Position numbers and translations under genes: made by a program. DNA of 64,000 nucleotides from Bog-473 sp963725895 (GTDB lineage Bacteria; Actinomycetota; Acidimicrobiia; Acidimicrobiales; RAAP-2). Below are positions 51,367 through 60,609 of this stretch, one piece after another; the first letter of the stretch is position 1, and every line of letters begins with the position of its first letter. The stretch lies in NCBI GenBank assembly GCA_963725895.1, contig CAVSAJ010000001.1:682001-746000 (forward strand). Direction: 5' to 3'. The notes under the pieces were generated by a model, which did no database searches, was not told where the DNA came from, and saw nothing but the letters and a program-made list of their open reading frames with translations.

Positions 51367-52276
51367 TGGCAACGACGACGTCCCGCCCGGCCGCCACGAC
51401 GACATTCGGCGCGCCCGGCTCACGCAGGGTTCAGTTGCATCCGACGCGCTCGGCAGCTGCCGCGAGCTGGACTTCGCTCGGCGCGCTGATCCTGCGCGAC
51501 ATGGTCGTCCTGTGGAAGCACAAGGTCGAGTTCACCGTGCGCACGCTGGTGCAGCCCTTCCTCTTGTGCTTCGTCTTCCTCTACGTCTTCCCCAAGATCG
51601 GACAGGGCATCGGCGGCACCAGTGGGGTTCCCGGCGCCGAGTCAGCCTTCGCGACCGTCCTTGTGCCCGGAGTGGTCGGACTGTCGATCATGTTCCAGGG
51701 CATTCAGGCCGTGGCCATGCAGCTGGCGCAGGAGTTCGGGTTCACCCGCGAGATCGAAGACCGCGTCCAAGCTCCGTGTCCGATCTGGCTGGTCGCTATT
51801 TCGAAGGTGATCTCCGGCGCCGCGCAGGGACTGATCTCGGCGGCCATCGTGCTTCCCATCGCCTCGGTCGTGCATGCGAAGGAGTGCAGGCGCAGATCAG
51901 CCTCCACTGGTTGCTCATCGTCACGCTCGTGCCGCTGTCGTGTGTCTGCATGGCGTCGCTCGGCTTGTTGCTCGGGACGTCGTTCGAACCGCGCAACCTT
52001 GGGCTCATGTTCGGATTCATCGTGCTGCCGATCACATTTCTCGGCGGCACCTACTACCAGTGGACCCGTCTCGCACCGGTGAAGGTGGGTCCGGTGCACT
52101 GGCTTCAGATCGTCGTGTTGGTCAACCCGCTCATCTACATCAACGACGGCATGCGAGCCGCCTTCACCGACGCCGCCCACCTGCACCTCTACATCATCTA
52201 TCCGGCCATTGCGGCCTTCGGGGTCATCTTCTTGGCGCTCGGCCTGCGCAATTTCCGCAGCAAGGTGCTGGCCTGA
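51366..52276 (+). CDS. ABC-2 type exporter permease (DrrB-like), one frame break
   Basis: About 303 residues with six membrane helices. An ABC-2 permease follows a 40-residue polar start: RDMVVLWKHKVEFTVRTLVQPFLLCFVFLYVFP, GVVGLSIMFQGIQAVAMQLAQEFGFTREIEDRVQAPCP (the ABC-2 EDR motif), then, after a frame change near 51880, ISLHWLLIVTLVPLSCVCM, FGFIVLPITFLGGTYYQW and a final helix with LGLRNFRSKVLA. Together with the ATPase it exports an unknown hydrophobic compound or lipid. Both halves are colinear with the family, so the break is probably an indel. Confidence 0.9.
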
Positions 52277-52456
52277 GCCAGCCACGAGGCGGCCGTTTGG
52301 AAACCTGAACGCACGCCCTGTCACCAGGGGTTCTGAGGCGCGGCCGAAATGTGTGACAAACGCGCCTGAGCGCGCAGCTCTTCTGGGTAGGGTGATCCGC
52401 AACCGTGCAGCAAGGGCATGCGACCGCTCCTGGTGGGGGCGAAGGGACGGGATCTG

Positions 52457-53732
52457 ATGGAGATGAGCGGTCGAGAGGCGCCGTCCGACCTCCTCGAGGA
52501 CTACCGCAGAGTCCGCGCCACGACCGAGCGTCTGTCCTCGGTACTGAGTGCCGAGGACCAGACGGTGCAGACGATGCCCGACGTGAGCCCGACCAAGTGG
52601 CACCGGGCTCACGTGACGTGGTTCTTCGAGACTTTCATCCTCGGTGAGTACGCGCGACGACTACCGCCCCTACAACGAGACGTACGCCTACATCTTCAAC
52701 TCGTACTACGAAGCCATGGGCGCCCGGCATCCCCGGCCCGACCGCGGCCAGCTCTCCCGTCCGGGAATCGAAGAGGTCCGTCGATATCGTGCTGCAGTCG
52801 ACGCCGCGATGGACGCGCTGCTCCGAGACCCGAGCCAGCCCGGCCTGGCCGATCTGATCACCTTGGGCCTGCACCACGAACAGCAGCACCAGGAGCTCTT
52901 GCTCATGGACATCAAGCACGTGCTCTCGAAGAACCCCCTCCACCCGGCGTACCTGCCCGCGGCGCCGTCCACGACGACAACCCACCCGCCCAAGGCGGGC
53001 TGGTTCGAGCATGACGGAGGCCCAGTCGAGATCGGGCACCGGGGTGTCGGGTTCGGGTTCGACAACGAGTTTCCCGTCCACATCGTCCAACTCACGCCCT
53101 TCGGCATTGCCGATCGACCCATCACCAACGGCGAGTGGTTGTCTTTCATGGAGGACGACGGCTATCGCCGTCCCGAGTTCTGGCTCTCCGATGGGTGGGC
53201 CGTCGTCAACAACGAACACTGGGACGCACCCCTCTACTGGTCGCGGGATCCCGACGACTCCGATCGCTGGTTTCAGTTCACGCTCGCGGGCCTGCGTCGG
53301 GTCGATCCCGACGAGCCGGTCTGTCACGTCAGCTACTACGAGGCCGATGCCTTCGCCCACTGGACAGGTATGCGACTGCCCACCGAGTCGGAGTGGGAGA
53401 CGATCGCAGCCGCGCACGGCGAAGGCGACAACTTCCTGTGCGAGAACGTCCTCGAGACCGGTGCGCCCCATCCACGCCCGGCCGTGGCCACCAACGCCAT
53501 GTTCGGTGACACGTGGGAGTGGACGTCGAGTGCCTATTCCCCGTATCCCGGGTTCCGCGCCGCACCGGGAGCGGTTGGCGAGTACAACGGAAAGTTCATG
53601 GTGAGTCAGTACGTCTTACGCGGCGGCTGCTGCGCCACTCCTGACGGCCACGTGCGCCCGACCTATCGGAATTTCTTTCCTCCCGGCGCGCGGTGGCCCT
53701 TCGGCGGGGTGCGCCTCGCCCGTGACCCCTGA
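52457..53732 (+). CDS. egtB: Ergothioneine sulfoxide synthase EgtB, one frame break
   Basis: Non-heme iron enzyme joining hercynine to a thiol with O2; about 424 residues. DinB-like N-terminal domain with the iron histidine KWHRAHVTWFFETF, then, after a frame change near 52650, YRPYNETYAYIFNSYYEAMG, and the other two ligands in LGLHHEQQHQELLLMDIKH. C-terminal formylglycine-enzyme-like domain: VSYYEADAFAHWTGMRLPTE, NAMFGDTWEWTSSAYSPYPG, YVLRGGCCATPDGHVRPTYR. ATG 52457. Whether the thiol donor is gamma-glutamylcysteine or cysteine cannot be decided here; no egtA or egtC adjoins. The stop lies three bases before egtD. Confidence 0.93.
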
Positions 53733-53735
53733 GCG

Positions 53736-54707
53736 ATGGCCTACACGATCGACGTCCACCTCTCCCCCGCCGAGGTCCGCGCCCAGATGCGCACGGACGC
53801 GCTCAAGGGTCTGCAGGGTGCGCAGAAGTCCATTCCCCCGGTGTGGTTCTACGACGAGCGCGGCAGCCGCCTCTTCGAGGAGATCACCCAGCTCCCCGAG
53901 TACTACCCCACCCGGGCCGAGCGGGCGTTGCTCGAGCAGCACGCCGCCGCCATCGCCGATTTGGCCAAGGCAGATACGTTGGTCGAGTTGGGTGCCGGCG
54001 CCTGCGACAAGACCCGCGTCCTGCTGGCCGCGCTCCAAGAAGCGGGCACACTCGAGCGCTACGTCCCCTTTGACGTCAGCGACGAGTTCTTGCGCTCGGC
54101 CGCAACGACGCTGTCCGACGAGTTCGACAGTCTTGCGATCCATTTGGTGATCGGCGACTTCCACCATCACTTAGAAGAGATCCCGACTGAGGGTAGGCGG
54201 ATGATCGCGTTCTTGGGTGGCACGATCGGCAATCTCGACCCCGCCCAGCGGGCGCGCTTCCTCTTCGACCTCAACTGCACCATGTCCAGCGACGACTCCC
54301 TGCTGCTCGGGACCGACCTGGTCAAGGATCGCGGGCGCCTGGTGGCGGCGTACGACGATGCAGCCGGCGTGACCGCCGACTTCAACCGCAACGTGCTCTA
54401 TGTCCTCAACGAGCAGCTCGGCGGAGACTTCGAGCCTGCGCACTTTCGCCATGTCGCGCGCTGGAACGAGGACGAACAGTGGATCGAAATGCGCCTCCGC
54501 GCCGAAGAGGTGACCGAGGTGATGCTGGCCGGTGCCGGCATCACCGTGCGTTTCGACGAGGGTGAGGAGCTGCTGACCGAGATCAGCGCGAAGTTCACCC
54601 CGGCACGTGTCGAAGAAGAGCTGTCTGAGGCCGGATTCGTGGTTGTGGGGATGTGGGGCGCGGGCGACGGCGAATTCCTCCTCACGCTCGCCCACCCCTA
54701 CTGCTGA
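53736..54707 (+). CDS. egtD: L-histidine N-alpha-methyltransferase EgtD
   Basis: 323 residues, intact. SAM-dependent enzyme that trimethylates histidine to hercynine, the first step of ergothioneine synthesis. Characteristic segments: IPPVWFYDERGSRLFEEITQ, PEYYPTRAERALLEQHA, LVELGAGACDKTRVLL (SAM loop), YVPFDVSDEFL, MIAFLGGTIGNLDPAQR, LLLGTDLVKDRGRLVAAYDD and NRNVLYVLNEQLGGDF with FRHVARWNEDEQWIEM. Follows egtB after a three-base gap. The final 26 bases overlap the convergent membrane-protein gene. Confidence 0.96.
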   Translation: MAYTIDVHLSPAEVRAQMRTDALKGLQGAQKSIPPVWFYDERGSRLFEEITQLPEYYPTRAERALLEQHAAAIADLAKADTLVELGAGACDKTRVLLAALQEAGTLERYVPFDVSDEFLRSAATTLSDEFDSLAIHLVIGDFHHHLEEIPTEGRRMIAFLGGTIGNLDPAQRARFLFDLNCTMSSDDSLLLGTDLVKDRGRLVAAYDDAAGVTADFNRNVLYVLNEQLGGDFEPAHFRHVARWNEDEQWIEMRLRAEEVTEVMLAGAGITVRFDEGEELLTEISAKFTPARVEEELSEAGFVVVGMWGAGDGEFLLTLAHPYC

Positions 54708-57477
54708 ACTTCGAGCGCCCGAGGCGCCGTTTCAGCTGACGCGCTGCGGGGACCTCCGGCGCCGCTTCCTGCACGAACTCGACCAGGTCATCGTCCTCGG
54801 CCGGCCGGCGCCGCCGAACCAGCCAGACACCGAACAGCACGAACAAGAGGGTCAACGCGCCCAGGCTGAGGACGGTCGCGACCAGAAGATGCGGCGGCCG
54901 GTAGTGGAACGTCACCACGTCGTGTCCGGCCGGGATGCGCACCTGCTGCACGAGATCGACATCGACGACGGGAATACTCGTCGCACGGGCGCCGTTCACC
55001 GACACCGTCGCGCTCCATCCTGAGTCCCAGGCCACCGACCTGATGACCGCGGTCGGCCCCGGCGTGTCCAGCGCGATCTGCTCGGACTTCGTCGTGTTCG
55101 ACACCACGGCGACGGGGACCTGGCGACCTCCCTGAGTGGTGGCCGAGATCGGCACGGGCGGGCGTCGCAGCGTGAACACCGCATAGCCCTGGGAGAACCC
55201 GGCAACCTGCCAAGGACCGGGCTGGAGGGCCGATGACAGCGATCCCCCGAGCTCATACGGCAGCCCGCCGGTGCTGATGACCACCCGTTGGGGAGGCAGT
55301 GCGGCGCCGAGGGCCTGGAGTGACAGCCCGACCGCCGGGCCTCGCGGGAGCGGAACCGAAGCACGGGTCGCGCCTGCGGGCACGAGGACCGCCCTCGCCC
55401 AACGGGTCGTGCCCTCGGCAGTCAGGCTTCCGACGCGCAGCACCGTGCCCGGTGCGGCCGGCCGTTCGAGCAGCACCGTGGCGGCGTCGGCCCGCAGTGG
55501 CTCCCCGTAGAACCACGATGCCGTCTTGCCCGCGTCCAGCGCCCCCCGGGGCCCTGGGTAGAACGGGTAGGCCGTTTCGTTGAAGGTGGCGCCGAATCCC
55601 CTCGGCAAGACGGGATCGGCACCGAAGGACTCTGACACCGGTGTGATGTCGTCGAAGGTGCGAGGAACGGCGGCCAGAGGAACCAGGAAGTACTCAGGGA
55701 CCGTCACGACCTCACGGAGGTCGAGCCGATCGAGGGAACCCGATGCCAGCTGCCCGATGTTCAGGTCGTTCTGTTCGTGGGTGTGCGTCACAGACTCGTA
55801 GTTCCCGTTGACGATCGAGGCATAGCCCGAGATCGACGGCAGCGCCGGAATGATGTTGAGGTCGGGCTCACCTTGGGGGCTGCCGGGGTAACTGAAGTAG
55901 GTCTGAGGGTCGTAATTGACCATGCGACCGCCGGGCACCAGATGGGCGGCCACCAGCTGCTCGACGGGGGTCGTGCCCGTGAGCAGGTCGTTCGGGGGCG
56001 TCTGCGTCAGCTGGCTGGTCGCGGCCATCAGGCCGAGGTCGACCGCAATAAAGACAGCGACCAGCCAGGTCCAGCGGACGGCAGGGAGCCGCGGGCGAAC
56101 CCAGACCAGCACCGCCGCACCGGCGCAGAACGCAAGCGCGATCACCGTGGCCTCGCGCACCGTCGAGGTGATGGCATTCGTCGCGGTCACACCGGCGAAG
56201 ACGCTGACGAGTGATCCCGGCGCCGTCAGTGCCCACACGGACAGCGTCGCCACGATGGCGAACGGGACGAGCCCGGTGATGCGGTCGAACCATCGCATCG
56301 CGTCGTCCTTCAGCCGGGGCATGTCGGTCCGGTCGATCCAGGCGGCGAGGAGCACACAGAGCGCCGTGGCCACCGTGATCATGTTGCGGCTCTGCAGACG
56401 CTGGTTGCCGTAGAGGGGCAAGCTGTTGAAGAGGTGTTCCAATGGCGTGTTCGAACCCAGCGCGAGCAGGTAGCCGACGAGTGCAACCCCGTACCAGGTG
56501 TAGCGGTCGCGCGCGGCGAGCCGGCTCGGCCAACGGCGGTGCCAGAGCGTCACTAGAGCGATGAGGGGCAACACACCCAAGTAGATCCCGACCTCAGGCA
56601 GGTTGTACTGGCTGAAGAACTGCGCCTCGCCCAGATGGCCGTAGCCACCGTCGAGATACGGCACCAGGGCAAGGATGCTGAATGGGGTGGGCAAACTCCC
56701 GGCCCCCGCGATCACGCCGCTGGCACGTTGCGAGCTGCGGATCGCCTCCAGTCCGGGGAGCCATTGGATGGCCGCGAGCGAGAGGGCCAACGCGGCGCCG
56801 GCAGCACCGCGGCTCAGCACCCGCCACCACCGCTCGGTGCTCAGCCCGGCTGAAAACGCGGCGAACGCGATGACCAGAAGCGCCTCGTCGAGCATGGCCT
56901 CGGGCGCACCGCCCAAGACCACCGAAGCGAAGGCCACGCCGAGCAGGATCGACCAGCGCCATCGGCCATCGCGCACGATGTGGAGCACTGCCAGCAGCAT
57001 CCAGGGGATGGCGACATAGCCCTCGGTCATGTCGACGTGGTTGACCTCGCTCAGCACCGGTCCCGCGAAGGCGAACGTCGCGGCAGCAAGGACACAGGCG
57101 ACAGTCGAGAGCTTCAGCGCCCGCAGGAAGACGTACATGCCGAGGGCGATGCCCGAGAACAAGATGACCTCGGTCGCTATCCATGCGGCGCGGTCCGGCA
57201 AGATCACGAAGAGCCCCATGAGGGGATAGAAAGCCCCGGCGTTGAAGTCGGCCATCAGCGGCGTCCCGCTGAAGATGTATTGGTTCCAGAAGGGCAGCTG
57301 GCCGTGGCGCAGCATGGAGCCCACCAACACGTGCAGCGGGAAGTTCTGCTGGAGGTTGTCCCCGGTGATGAGGAGCCGACCGCCGATCAGGTCCGGCACT
57401 ACGAACGCGAAGGTTGGGATGGCAACGAGCACCACGTAGGGCCACAAGGGACCAATGCGTGCGCGTAGTCGGTTCAC
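54682..57477 (-). CDS. YfhO-like GT-C membrane protein
   Basis: About 931 residues. The N-terminal half has some thirteen helices beginning RLRARIGPLWPYVVLVAIPTF; the first periplasmic loop DNLQQNFPLHVLVGSMLRHG with LPFWNQYIFSGTPLMADFNAG is the GT-C/YfhO signature in which an aspartate-bearing loop binds polyprenyl-phosphate sugars. A large extracytoplasmic beta-rich domain (YGEPLRADAATVLLERPAAP, WDSGWSATVSVNGARA, DVVTFHYRPPHLLVATVLSL) precedes the last helix and an acidic tail. YfhO-type enzymes add sugars to cell-wall polymers or lipids outside the membrane. Follows sqdB on the same strand after 106 bases. GTG 57477 is the first good start; no clear ribosome site. Confidence 0.82.
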   Translation of the reverse strand: MNRLRARIGPLWPYVVLVAIPTFAFVVPDLIGGRLLITGDNLQQNFPLHVLVGSMLRHGQLPFWNQYIFSGTPLMADFNAGAFYPLMGLFVILPDRAAWIATEVILFSGIALGMYVFLRALKLSTVACVLAAATFAFAGPVLSEVNHVDMTEGYVAIPWMLLAVLHIVRDGRWRWSILLGVAFASVVLGGAPEAMLDEALLVIAFAAFSAGLSTERWWRVLSRGAAGAALALSLAAIQWLPGLEAIRSSQRASGVIAGAGSLPTPFSILALVPYLDGGYGHLGEAQFFSQYNLPEVGIYLGVLPLIALVTLWHRRWPSRLAARDRYTWYGVALVGYLLALGSNTPLEHLFNSLPLYGNQRLQSRNMITVATALCVLLAAWIDRTDMPRLKDDAMRWFDRITGLVPFAIVATLSVWALTAPGSLVSVFAGVTATNAITSTVREATVIALAFCAGAAVLVWVRPRLPAVRWTWLVAVFIAVDLGLMAATSQLTQTPPNDLLTGTTPVEQLVAAHLVPGGRMVNYDPQTYFSYPGSPQGEPDLNIIPALPSISGYASIVNGNYESVTHTHEQNDLNIGQLASGSLDRLDLREVVTVPEYFLVPLAAVPRTFDDITPVSESFGADPVLPRGFGATFNETAYPFYPGPRGALDAGKTASWFYGEPLRADAATVLLERPAAPGTVLRVGSLTAEGTTRWARAVLVPAGATRASVPLPRGPAVGLSLQALGAALPPQRVVISTGGLPYELGGSLSSALQPGPWQVAGFSQGYAVFTLRRPPVPISATTQGGRQVPVAVVSNTTKSEQIALDTPGPTAVIRSVAWDSGWSATVSVNGARATSIPVVDVDLVQQVRIPAGHDVVTFHYRPPHLLVATVLSLGALTLLFVLFGVWLVRRRRPAEDDDLVEFVQEAAPEVPAARQLKRRLGRSKFSSRGGRA

Positions 57478-57583
57478 GAGTGAGGGGCTAGATCCGGCGG
57501 CAGAGGGGCAAGTGCACTGCGCCGCTCCGCTGCGACGCAACCGGGGAACGCTAGCCGCTCGCCATGGAAGCGCCCTCGGCCGT

Positions 57584-58789
57584 TCAGCGCGCGTGTTCCG
57601 AGGGGGATCCCTCGACCCGGGGTCGAGACGCGTGGGCGACGCTGCTCGAGGTGGATCGCCACAGCACGTTCGGCTCGAGGGCGGCGCGCTCGAGCCGGTC
57701 GATGTGCGTGCGTGCGATGGAGAGCAGGCCGGTGAGCAGCTCGTCGCCGAGCAGGAAGGGCATGAGGCCGAGGTCGAGCAGCTTTGTGTGTGCCGCCCGG
57801 TAATAGTGCTCCTCCAGCTCGACTCGCGGGTCCTCGAGGTGCACGATCCGGGCGCCATCGGCGGCGTGGGAGACCTTCTGCGCCAGCTGGCCGACGGAGA
57901 ACGACTCCGTGAATTGATTGAAGACCCGGAACTCGCCGGCCTTGGCCGGTGTGCGGATCGCGAGCTCGACGCAGGCCAAGGTGTCGCGGATGTCGAGGAA
58001 ACCACGGGTCTGGCCGCCCTTGCCGTAGACGGTGAGCGGCTCGCCGGCGGCGGCCTGGATCACGAAGCGGTTGAGGACCGTCCCGAAGACAGCGTCGTAA
58101 TCGAACCGCGTGGCCAAGTCCGGGTGCAGCGTCGTCTCCGGCGTCGACTGGCCGTAGACGACGCCTTGGTTGAGGTCGGTCGAGCGCAAGCCCCAGGCGC
58201 GACAGCAGAAGGCGATGTTGTGGCTGTCGTGCACCTTCGAGAGGTGGTAGAAGCTGCCCGGCTGCTTGGGAAAGGGCAGCACATCGGTCCGGCCGCGGTG
58301 CGTGATCTCGATGTAGCCCTCCTCGATGTCGATGTTGGGAGTGCCGTACTCCCCCATCGTGCCGAGCTTCACCAGGTGGATCGAAGGGTCGAGGTCGGCG
58401 ATGGCGTAGAGCAGGTTCAGCGTGCCCACCACGTTGTTGACCTGTGTGTAGACCGCGTGCTTGCGGTCAATCATGGAATAGGGGGCGCTGCGCTGCTCGG
58501 CGAAGTGGACGATGGTGTCGGGACGGAACCCGCCCACCATGTCGCCGACGAACTGCTCTTCGGTCAGGTCCCCGATGAAGACGTCGAGCCGCTTCCCCGA
58601 CACGTCTTCCCAGCAGTCGATCCTGCGGTGCAGCGGCGCGATCGGGACGAGGGAGTCCACCCCCATTTCGAGGTCGTAGCCCCGCCGGGCGAAGTTGTCG
58701 GCGACCGCAACCTCGTGGCCCTTCCGGGAGAGATGCAGCGCGGTGGGCCAGCCCAGATATCCGTCGCCCCCGAGGACGAGAACTCGCAT
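57584..58789 (-). CDS. sqdB: UDP-sulfoquinovose synthase
   Basis: 401 residues, intact. Converts UDP-glucose and sulfite to UDP-sulfoquinovose, the sulfolipid headgroup donor. Extended SDR with LVLGGDGYLGWPTALHLS at the N-terminus, HFAEQRSAPYSMIDRKHAV, KLGTMGEYGTPNIDIEEG (catalytic threonine), FYHLSKVHDSHNIAF (Tyr-Lys pair), LNQGVVYGQSTPET and LTVYGKGGQTRGFLDIRDTL, all very close to plant and cyanobacterial SQD1. ATG 58789 has GGAAGGGG five bases upstream. No sqdX/sqdD sulfoquinovosyltransferase adjoins. The last 25 residues (RPRVEGSPSEHAR) extend past the usual end. Confidence 0.95.
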   Translation of the reverse strand: MRVLVLGGDGYLGWPTALHLSRKGHEVAVADNFARRGYDLEMGVDSLVPIAPLHRRIDCWEDVSGKRLDVFIGDLTEEQFVGDMVGGFRPDTIVHFAEQRSAPYSMIDRKHAVYTQVNNVVGTLNLLYAIADLDPSIHLVKLGTMGEYGTPNIDIEEGYIEITHRGRTDVLPFPKQPGSFYHLSKVHDSHNIAFCCRAWGLRSTDLNQGVVYGQSTPETTLHPDLATRFDYDAVFGTVLNRFVIQAAAGEPLTVYGKGGQTRGFLDIRDTLACVELAIRTPAKAGEFRVFNQFTESFSVGQLAQKVSHAADGARIVHLEDPRVELEEHYYRAAHTKLLDLGLMPFLLGDELLTGLLSIARTHIDRLERAALEPNVLWRSTSSSVAHASRPRVEGSPSEHAR

Positions 58790-58996
58790 CCGACCCCTTC
58801 CGTTTACGTGACAGCCAGATTTCGCATCCGTGACAGGGCGAGTTTCCCCCTGTAGCCTGGGATAATCCTGAGAATCCTGTTAAGGAAGGTTTCGGGTTCC
58901 CCAATCCGGCCCTGGCTGTGACAAAATCACTGCAGTTTGATGAAGATTCTGGCGCCCGCGGTCGACCGTTCCGCGACGACAGATAAGGAATCCCCG

Positions 58997-60601
58997 ATGG
59001 AGCTCGACATCCCGAGCGCTACCACCACTTCCACCACATCCGACCGTCCCCCCCAGAGTGCCGCAGTGGCGCCATCGGCGGGACGGTTCAGCGCCGCGCG
59101 CACGGCCTGCCTGGGATTCGTGGGAACGGCCGCAATCCTCGTTGGCTCGATCATGGGCGGCCAGTCCTTCGAGACGCATCTTGCCGGGGCGTGGTACTTC
59201 GGCATGCCCGGCGGGTTGTTCGGCTCCTTCGGCACGGGCGACTCCCTCCCACCTGTCGCGTCGCTCGCATTCGTCTTCGGCGGACTCATCTTGTTGACGC
59301 GCGTGTGGTTGGGGTTCCTGCGCCACCTGCGGGACCACCCGGGCTTTCCGGTCGGGCGCGTCGTCCTCGTCGCACTCGTGTGGGCCGTGCCGCTGCTCCT
59401 CGCACCGCCCCTGTTCAGCCGTGACGTCTACACCTATGCCGCGCAGGGCGAGATGGTCAGCCACCACATCAACCCCTACTCCTACGGGCCCAACGTGCTC
59501 GGCGCGACGGCCTACAACGAGATGGCCGATTCGGTGTGGTCCGGTGCGGAGTCGCCGTACGGGCCGACGTTCTTGGAGGCGGACGGTCTACTCGACCAGG
59601 GATCGGGCCACCAGATCCTGCCCGATCTCGTGCTGCTCCGCCTCCTCGAGGTGGGCGGTATCGCCTTGATGGTGGCGGCCACGCCGACGCTGGCCCGATC
59701 GCTCAAACGCGATCCTGCACATGCCGTCTTGATCGGGGCCGGGTCGCCTCTCGTGCTGTTGTCGTTGGTTGCCGGCGCGCACAACGACGCGCTGATGATC
59801 GGTCTCCTGATGGCCGGCCTCGCCGTGGCCAAACGCGTGGGCACCGTACCGGGCATCATCCTCTGCGCGCTCGCGGCGGGGGTGAAGTCGCCCGCTGCGC
59901 TGGGCGTGCTGTTCCTCGGTTGGGTCTGGGCCGGTCCCGGCGCGTCCACACGCCGGCGGATCGCGCACACTGCAGCGGCCGGCCTGATAGCGCTCGCCAC
60001 CATGGAGGCAGTTGCGGTGGTCTCGGGGACGGGCTGGGGTTGGATCCGCACGACGACGACGGCTGACGCCTCCTTCACCGGGGTGACGCCGGTGAACCTC
60101 GTCGCCCGGGCGGTCTCGATCACCAGCCACATACTCCAATTCCCGATCAGCACCATGGACGCGCGGCCCGTGTTCAGCGTGCTGGGCCTGCTCATCGCGG
60201 TCTACGTCGGATACCGGCTCCTCATGCGTGCACCGCAGGACGGAGTCGTCCGGTGCCTCGGGCTGACGCTGCTCGTCCTCGCGCTCCTCGGTCCAATCGT
60301 GTGGGCCTGGTACGTCACCTGGGGCGTGGTCGTCCTGGCGCCGGCGGCGGTCGGCCGGCTGCGCACGCCGCTGATCGTCATCAGCACCTTCTGGGCCTTT
60401 GCCGGGGTGACGGCGGTCCACAACATCTACTTACGCCTCTTGCACACCTTCGTGCTGACTGACCTCTTGTTGGTGGCGATGCTGCTTGCCGTCGCCATCA
60501 CGCCGCTCGGCCTCCTCATCAGGAGTGACGGGCGGGCCCGCCTGCCCCGCCTGAGTCCCGGGGTGCTCTCGGGCCGCGGCGCAGCCGGCGCCACCACCTG
60601 A
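58997..60601 (+). CDS. MptB-like polyprenol-phosphate-mannose-dependent alpha-1,6-mannosyltransferase
   Basis: 534 residues with about thirteen helices. GT-C transferase of the MptA/MptB type: RTACLGFVGTAAILVGSIMG, the periplasmic loop FSRDVYTYAAQGEMVSHHINPYSYGP with the catalytic acidic residue following PPLFSRD, ESPYGPTFLEADG, AGSPLVLLSLVAGAHNDALM and PVNLVARAV. In corynebacteria and mycobacteria MptB builds the core of lipomannan from polyprenyl-phosphate-mannose. A 40-residue Thr/Ser-rich tail precedes the first helix. ATG 58997 with AAGGAA upstream is preferred to 58940. Divergent from sqdB, sharing a 207-base intergenic region that carries two GTGACAG repeats 22 bases apart. Confidence 0.85.
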   Translation: MELDIPSATTTSTTSDRPPQSAAVAPSAGRFSAARTACLGFVGTAAILVGSIMGGQSFETHLAGAWYFGMPGGLFGSFGTGDSLPPVASLAFVFGGLILLTRVWLGFLRHLRDHPGFPVGRVVLVALVWAVPLLLAPPLFSRDVYTYAAQGEMVSHHINPYSYGPNVLGATAYNEMADSVWSGAESPYGPTFLEADGLLDQGSGHQILPDLVLLRLLEVGGIALMVAATPTLARSLKRDPAHAVLIGAGSPLVLLSLVAGAHNDALMIGLLMAGLAVAKRVGTVPGIILCALAAGVKSPAALGVLFLGWVWAGPGASTRRRIAHTAAAGLIALATMEAVAVVSGTGWGWIRTTTTADASFTGVTPVNLVARAVSITSHILQFPISTMDARPVFSVLGLLIAVYVGYRLLMRAPQDGVVRCLGLTLLVLALLGPIVWAWYVTWGVVVLAPAAVGRLRTPLIVISTFWAFAGVTAVHNIYLRLLHTFVLTDLLLVAMLLAVAITPLGLLIRSDGRARLPRLSPGVLSGRGAAGATT

Positions 60602-60609
60602 CGCAGCGC

